64,000 nucleotides of DNA from Geobacter sp. (GTDB lineage Bacteria; Desulfobacterota; Desulfuromonadia; Geobacterales; Pseudopelobacteraceae): contig PJFB01000001.1 of the NCBI GenBank assembly GCA_003574895.1, positions 248,001 through 312,000 on the forward strand, given 5' to 3'. The notes below the pieces were generated by a model. It did no database searches. It saw only the letters and a list, made by a program, of their open reading frames with translations, and was not told the origin of the DNA. Every line of letters begins with the position of its first letter. Within the stretch, counting starts at the first letter, position 1. The position numbers were made by a program, and so were the translations under genes. Of this stretch, positions 59,870 through 64,000 are shown piece after piece.

Positions 59870-60751
59870 GTGCAGTTCGACCAGATTCTCCAATATACTC
59901 TTTCAGGGCTTTCAACCGGCGCAATTTATGCTCTGATCGGCATCGGCTTTTCCATAATCTACAATTCGACCGGCATCATAAATTTTGCTCAAGGCGAATT
60001 TGTCATGCTGGGCGGCATGCTCACACTGTTTTTCATGGGACCGCTCAAGCTTCCCCTTTGGGCGGCAATTCCCTGTGCCGTGTTGATCTCCACCCTTACC
60101 GGAATAGTGTTCGAACGTTTTGCCATCCGGCCGCTCAGGCAGCCGACACCAATCAACCTGGTGATCATAACCATTGGAGGCAGCATCCTGATGCGGGGCT
60201 TGGCCATGCTGCTCTGGGGCAAGGATACCCAATCATTGCCACCATTTTCCGGGGATGAGCCGATCGCCATCGGCGGAGCCACCATTTTGCCTCAACACAT
60301 CTGGATTCTCGGCATCACCCTGGTGATCATCGCCATCAACAAGTTGTATTTTTATCATACGATCAGCGGCAAGGCGATGCGGGCCTGCGCCTATAACCGC
60401 CGTGCAGCGGGGCTGGTGGGAATCGATGTCCGCCGTATGGTCATGTTTTCTTTCATGATCAGTTCGGCCATGGGAGCAGTGGCGGGTATCATCGTTGCTC
60501 CCTTGACCATGACAGCCTATGACGTGGGTGTAATGCTCGGCCTGAAAGGTTTCTGCGCGGCCATTATCGGTGGCATGAGCAGTGGCGCTGCCACGGTTGT
60601 GGGGGGATTGATTCTGGGGGTCCTGGAGTCCTTGGGGGCCGGCCTGGTTTCCTCGGGATACAAGGACGCCATAGCCTTCATCATTCTGCTCCTGATCCTG
60701 TTCATCCGCCCGCAGGGTCTGTTCGGCAAAGCGGATTCCGAGAGGGTATGA
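59870..60751 (+). CDS. livH: Branched-chain amino-acid ABC permease (LivH)
   Basis: 293 aa, starting at GTG (GAGGT four bases upstream). About eight membrane helices. The family start is TLSGLSTGAIYALIGIGFSI, and YNRRAAGLVGIDVRRMVM (about 175-192) is the cytoplasmic EAA-like loop. Pairs with LivM in the membrane core. Four bases separate it from livM. Confidence 0.93.
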   Translation: MQFDQILQYTLSGLSTGAIYALIGIGFSIIYNSTGIINFAQGEFVMLGGMLTLFFMGPLKLPLWAAIPCAVLISTLTGIVFERFAIRPLRQPTPINLVIITIGGSILMRGLAMLLWGKDTQSLPPFSGDEPIAIGGATILPQHIWILGITLVIIAINKLYFYHTISGKAMRACAYNRRAAGLVGIDVRRMVMFSFMISSAMGAVAGIIVAPLTMTAYDVGVMLGLKGFCAAIIGGMSSGAATVVGGLILGVLESLGAGLVSSGYKDAIAFIILLLILFIRPQGLFGKADSERV

Positions 60752-60755
60752 CGGC

Positions 60756-61718
60756 GTGAAAAAAGAGCTGCTCAAATTCCTCGTTTTCCTTGTTATTGTC
60801 ATGGCGGCGCCGCTGGCTTTCAAAGGTGGTTACCTGCTGAATGTCTTGGTTTTCGTCGGCATCAACACCATGCTGGCAATTGCCCTCAACCTGCTTTTGG
60901 GCTATGCCGGACAGATATCTCTGGGGCATGCCGGTTTTTTCGGGCTTGGCGCCTACCTGTCCGGGATCATGACCGCCACTTACGGCTGGAATCCTTGGCT
61001 CGTCATGCCTCTGGCCGCCCTGATCGTGGGCATATTGGCCTTCATGATCGGCTTTCCGGTGCTAAAGTTGAAAGGGCATTACCTGGCAATGGCCACCCTT
61101 GGCCTTGGTATCATCATTTATATCGTTTTCAACGAAACAGTCGATCTCACCGGCGGCCCGTCCGGGTTGTCCGGTATCCCCAATCTAACCATTGCCGGAA
61201 CAACCTTTGACACGGATCTGAAAAACTACTACCTGATCTGGTCCTTTACTTCGGTTATCGTGTTCCTGGCCGTAAATCTTGCAAGATCCCGCGTGGGTAG
61301 AGCGCTGCGGGCCATCCACGATTCCGAGGTGGCGGCCCAGGTGCTGGGGGTCAACGCCCGCATCATCAAGATCCAGATATTCGCGCTTTCGGCTGCCATC
61401 TCGTCTCTGGCCGGCAGTCTCTATGCCCATACCATGACCTTCATATCGCCAGCCTCCTTTGGTTTTAATTTTTCTGTGGAACTGCTCACAATGGTGGTAA
61501 TAGGCGGTTTGGGGAGCATCTATGGTTCTTTCTTCGGGGCTGTCCTGCTGACATTGCTGCCAGAGTTTCTCCGGGAAGCCCAGGATTATGACATAGTCAT
61601 ATACGGCGCTCTGCTGATGGCGATGGTGATGTTCATGCCTGGCGGTCTGGTCCGGGGTATCCCCGCGCTTTTCAACAGGTTCATCAAGCCCGCCGGAAAG
61701 GGGAACGGCCATGCTTGA
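60756..61718 (+). CDS. livM: Branched-chain amino-acid ABC permease (LivM)
   Basis: 320 aa, GTG start at 60756. Membrane helices with LGYAGQISLGHAGFFGLGAY (about 49-68) and the cytoplasmic coupling loop SRVGRALRAIHDSEVAAQVL (about 178-197), both typical of LivM. It overlaps livG by 8 bases. Confidence 0.93.
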   Translation: MKKELLKFLVFLVIVMAAPLAFKGGYLLNVLVFVGINTMLAIALNLLLGYAGQISLGHAGFFGLGAYLSGIMTATYGWNPWLVMPLAALIVGILAFMIGFPVLKLKGHYLAMATLGLGIIIYIVFNETVDLTGGPSGLSGIPNLTIAGTTFDTDLKNYYLIWSFTSVIVFLAVNLARSRVGRALRAIHDSEVAAQVLGVNARIIKIQIFALSAAISSLAGSLYAHTMTFISPASFGFNFSVELLTMVVIGGLGSIYGSFFGAVLLTLLPEFLREAQDYDIVIYGALLMAMVMFMPGGLVRGIPALFNRFIKPAGKGNGHA

Positions 61719-62463
61719 GGTTGCCGGCATTACCCAGATCTTCGGCGGAGTCACCGCTCTGGAGGATGTTTCCTTTGTTGCCAAAAAAGGTGACATCACC
61801 GGCGTCATCGGTCCCAATGGGGCTGGCAAGACGACTCTTTTCAACATTGTCAGCGGTATCTATAAACAGACCTCCGGTTCAGTGCATCTGGAAGGAAAAC
61901 AAGTGACCGGTCTTCCGCCTGAAAGGCTGGCACGCCTCGGTATGGTCAGGACCTTTCAGAATATCGAGCTGTTCGGATCGATGACCGTCATGGAAAATGT
62001 CATGGTGGGCATGCATACCAAGAGTTCCAGCGGCATCCTCGCCTGCTCCTTTTTGATGCCATGGAGTATCGGCGAAGAGCGGCGGATCCGTGATGGTGCC
62101 ATGAAATGGCTCGATTTCGTGGGTATCACCGGAGAGGCGGATGTTACTGCCGGCAACCTGCCGTTCGGCAAGGGGCGATTGCTTGAGATAGCCCGCGCCC
62201 TGGCCGTGGAGCCGCGCCTGATCCTGATGGACGAACCGGCTGCCGGACTCAACAGCCAGGAGACACTTGCCCTGGCCAGTCTGATTCAGCGTATCCGGGC
62301 CTTGGGGATCACTGTCGTCCTGGTGGAACATGACATGGAACTGGTAATGGATATCTGTGACCGTATTGTGGTGCTCAATCTTGGCAGGAAGTTGGCAGAG
62401 GGCACGCCGCGCGAGATCCAGGAAAACCCCGAAGTAATTGCTGCCTATTTAGGCGAAGGTTAA
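61711..62463 (+). CDS. livG: Branched-chain amino-acid ABC ATP-binding protein LivG
   Basis: 250 aa. Walker A GPNGAGKTT (about 36-44), Walker B LILMDEPAAGL (about 170-180), and the BCA_ABC_TP_C end ENPEVIAAYLGEG. The signature NLPFGKGRLLEIARA (instead of LSGGQ) is normal in LivG. One of two ATPases of the importer; starts within livM. Confidence 0.94.
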   Translation: MLEVAGITQIFGGVTALEDVSFVAKKGDITGVIGPNGAGKTTLFNIVSGIYKQTSGSVHLEGKQVTGLPPERLARLGMVRTFQNIELFGSMTVMENVMVGMHTKSSSGILACSFLMPWSIGEERRIRDGAMKWLDFVGITGEADVTAGNLPFGKGRLLEIARALAVEPRLILMDEPAAGLNSQETLALASLIQRIRALGITVVLVEHDMELVMDICDRIVVLNLGRKLAEGTPREIQENPEVIAAYLGEG

Positions 62464-62490
62464 CATTGAACCTCTAACAACGAACCGATC

Positions 62491-63234
62491 ATGCTCAGAC
62501 TGAAAAACATAAATACTTACTACGGCAAGGTCCATGCCCTCAAGAATGTCTCCCTGCACCTCGGCGAGGGGGAGATCATCACCCTGATCGGTGCCAATGG
62601 CGCCGGCAAGACGACGATCCTCAACACGATTTCCGGGGTGACTCCGGCAACCAGTGGTGAGGTGCTGTTCTGCAAGGAGCCGATCACAGGCCTGCTGCCG
62701 GACCGTATCGTCAAGATCGGTATCTCCCAGGTTCCCGAAGGGCGTCAGGTGTTCAAGCCGCTCTCAGTGGAGGATAACCTGGAACTGGGTGCCTACCTGC
62801 GCTATCGGAGCCGCGAGAGCAAGCACGATATCCACAAAGACATGCAACAGATCTACTCGCTCTTCCCCCGTCTGGAGGAGCGCCGCAGGCAGCTGGCAGG
62901 CACCATGTCGGGGGGCGAACAGCAGATGCTCGCCATAGGCCGCGCCCTTATGGCACGTCCCAAGCTGCTGCTTCTGGATGAGCCGTCCATGGGGCTGGCC
63001 CCACTGGTCGTGCAGGAGATCTTCAAGGTTCTGGAGCAGCTGCGCCAGGAGCACGGCACCACCATCCTGCTGGTGGAGCAGAATGCCAAGGCTGCCCTGA
63101 AGATGGCCGACCGCGGTTATGTCCTGGAGACCGGCAAGGTGATCCTTGAGGGGGAGGCGGACGAGTTATTGGAAAACGCCGAGGTCAAGCGGGCCTATCT
63201 GGGCAAGGACAAGAAAGAAATCTGGGAGAGATAA
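62491..63234 (+). CDS. livF: Branched-chain amino-acid ABC ATP-binding protein LivF
   Basis: 247 aa. Walker A GANGAGKTT (about 34-42), signature MSGGEQQMLAIGRAL (about 138-152), Walker B LLLLDEPSMGLAPL (about 158-171). The last residues match LivF. It pairs with LivG. Its stop lies two bases before pyrF. Confidence 0.94.
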   Translation: MLRLKNINTYYGKVHALKNVSLHLGEGEIITLIGANGAGKTTILNTISGVTPATSGEVLFCKEPITGLLPDRIVKIGISQVPEGRQVFKPLSVEDNLELGAYLRYRSRESKHDIHKDMQQIYSLFPRLEERRRQLAGTMSGGEQQMLAIGRALMARPKLLLLDEPSMGLAPLVVQEIFKVLEQLRQEHGTTILLVEQNAKAALKMADRGYVLETGKVILEGEADELLENAEVKRAYLGKDKKEIWER

Positions 63235-63236
63235 AA

Positions 63237-63959
63237 ATGACGCGCGATGAAGCCAAGAATAAAATCATTTTTGCCTTGGACGTGAATGGTCTGGAGGAGA
63301 TCGAACGCTTTGCCGGGATACTTTCCGGAAAGGTCGGGATGTTCAAGGTGGGCAAGGAACTCTTCACATCCAGCGGTCCCCATGCGGTACGCAGCGTGCA
63401 GCATCATGGCGGCGGCGTATTTCTCGACCTCAAGTACCACGACATACCCAATACCGTGGCCAAGGCCATGGTGGAGGCTGCCAGGCTCGGTGTGCAACTT
63501 GTCAACCTGCATGCCATAGGCGGCAGGGAGATGATGGAGACAGCCGTCAGGGAAGTGCGGCGGGAGTTTGGTGATGATCGGCCGAAGCTTCTGGCAGTGA
63601 CTATCCTGACCTCGTCCACGGCAGCGACTCTCCAGCAGGTAGGGATAGAAAAACCGGTGGACGAGATGGTGGTCCGTCTGGCCAAGCTTGCCAAGGAGGC
63701 CGGCATGGACGGCGTGGTCGCTTCGCCGCTGGAGATCGGGCTGATCCGCGAGGCCTGCGGGCCGGATTTCCTTATCGTTACTCCCGGAGTACGGCCGTCA
63801 TTCGCCGCAGTTGACGACCAGAAGCGGATCATGACCCCGGCCGAGGCCGTCAGGGCAGGAGCTGATTATCTGGTGATCGGCCGCCCAATTGCCAAGGCTG
63901 CCGACCCGGCCGCGGCTGTTGAAATGATCGTGGACGAGATTGTTGCGGGATGCCCATGA
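63237..63959 (+). CDS. pyrF: Orotidine 5'-phosphate decarboxylase
   Basis: 240 aa, class I OMPDC. The catalytic charge network is K40 (FKVGKELF), D64, K66 and D69 (LDLKYHDIPNTV). TPGVRPSF and DYLVIGRPI close the phosphate site. It makes UMP from OMP in pyrimidine synthesis. It overlaps the next gene by 4 bases and follows livF without a gap. Confidence 0.95.
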   Translation: MTRDEAKNKIIFALDVNGLEEIERFAGILSGKVGMFKVGKELFTSSGPHAVRSVQHHGGGVFLDLKYHDIPNTVAKAMVEAARLGVQLVNLHAIGGREMMETAVREVRREFGDDRPKLLAVTILTSSTAATLQQVGIEKPVDEMVVRLAKLAKEAGMDGVVASPLEIGLIREACGPDFLIVTPGVRPSFAAVDDQKRIMTPAEAVRAGADYLVIGRPIAKAADPAAAVEMIVDEIVAGCP

Positions 63960-64000
63960 AAGGCGAATTGATTTTTGGTGTCAACCCGGTCAAGGAATCC
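63956..64000 (+). CDS. rlmB: Start of an RNA 2'-O-methyltransferase (RlmB/TrmH family), cut by the window
   Basis: Fifteen codons (MKGELIFGVNPVKES) begin in the ATGA overlap with pyrF. The GVNPVKE opening is typical of RlmB/SpoU-family methyltransferases (HxVxEAL-like substrate domain start). Only this fragment is visible, so the call is tentative. Confidence 0.6.
   Translation, partial: MKGELIFGVNPVKES

Noticed and set aside
1-64000. CRISPR arrays, tRNA or rRNA genes, transposases, integrases
   Set aside because: No regularly spaced direct repeats, no tRNA-like cloverleaf noticed, and no recombinase-like proteins among the frames; a tRNAscan or CRISPR tool could still find something missed by eye.

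Overview
The window looks like a chromosomal segment from a Gram-negative anaerobic deltaproteobacterium, most likely Geobacter-like (Desulfuromonadia/Geobacterales). This is inferred from gene content, not from a database match. The pointers are IorAB with a phenylacetate-CoA ligase, an ACT protein and a Liv ABC transporter in one run, a rubrerythrin next to two YkgJ cysteine-cluster proteins, a large TIG-domain secreted protein, and many REP/MITE-like repeats between genes. No rRNA, tRNA, CRISPR array, prophage, transposase or integrase was seen.

Region 1 (1-18.6 kb, all on the minus strand) is a surface-polysaccharide locus, read right to left. It starts with an SLBB/Wza-type export protein, a 1254-aa secreted TIG-repeat protein and a 251-aa secreted protein that has its own strong promoter and terminator. 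An AT-rich block follows: Wzz-type chain-length protein, VioA-like sugar aminotransferase, hexapeptide acyltransferase, WecF-like transferase, methyltransferase, Wzx flippase, GT2, Wzy polymerase/ligase, a secreted clan GH-A glycosidase, and a second GT2 cut by the window edge. Base composition changes sharply near 11.3 kb, which suggests the sugar-specific block was acquired horizontally.

Region 2 (18.7-22.5 kb) has a small membrane protein, an IHF/HU subunit and aminopeptidase N. Region 3 (22.8-32.6 kb) is a GC-rich tripartite RND efflux cassette: adaptor, two different 1028-aa pumps (MdtB/MdtC-like) and an outer-membrane lipoprotein channel. Each junction holds repeats. Region 4 (32.7-41.9 kb) has a Tyr/Gly/Arg-rich exported protein, a rubrerythrin, two YkgJ proteins, an O-methyltransferase with a radical-SAM enzyme, a MuiA-like protein, a small exported STI1-like protein, a lipoprotein, a creatininase-family hydrolase and an unknown 130-aa protein. 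Region 5 (41.9-50 kb) has RlmD, a TPR protein, a second IHF/HU subunit, an OmpA-type protein with two small envelope partners, a Na/Pi cotransporter with PhoU domain, and a Ppx/GppA phosphatase.

Region 6 (49.9-52.6 kb, minus strand) is an MCE (MlaD-like) lipid-transport operon. Its ABC 'ATPase' has lost the Walker A, signature and Walker B residues, and no MlaE permease is present; this is the most unusual feature seen. Region 7 (52.7-64 kb, plus strand) is a long probable operon behind a good sigma-70 promoter: iorA, iorB, beta-carbonic anhydrase, a paaK-like ligase, a double-ACT protein, two tandem LivK-type binding proteins, livHMGF, then pyrF and the start of rlmB. The genes fit uptake and CoA/2-oxoacid interconversion of aromatic or branched-chain amino acids.
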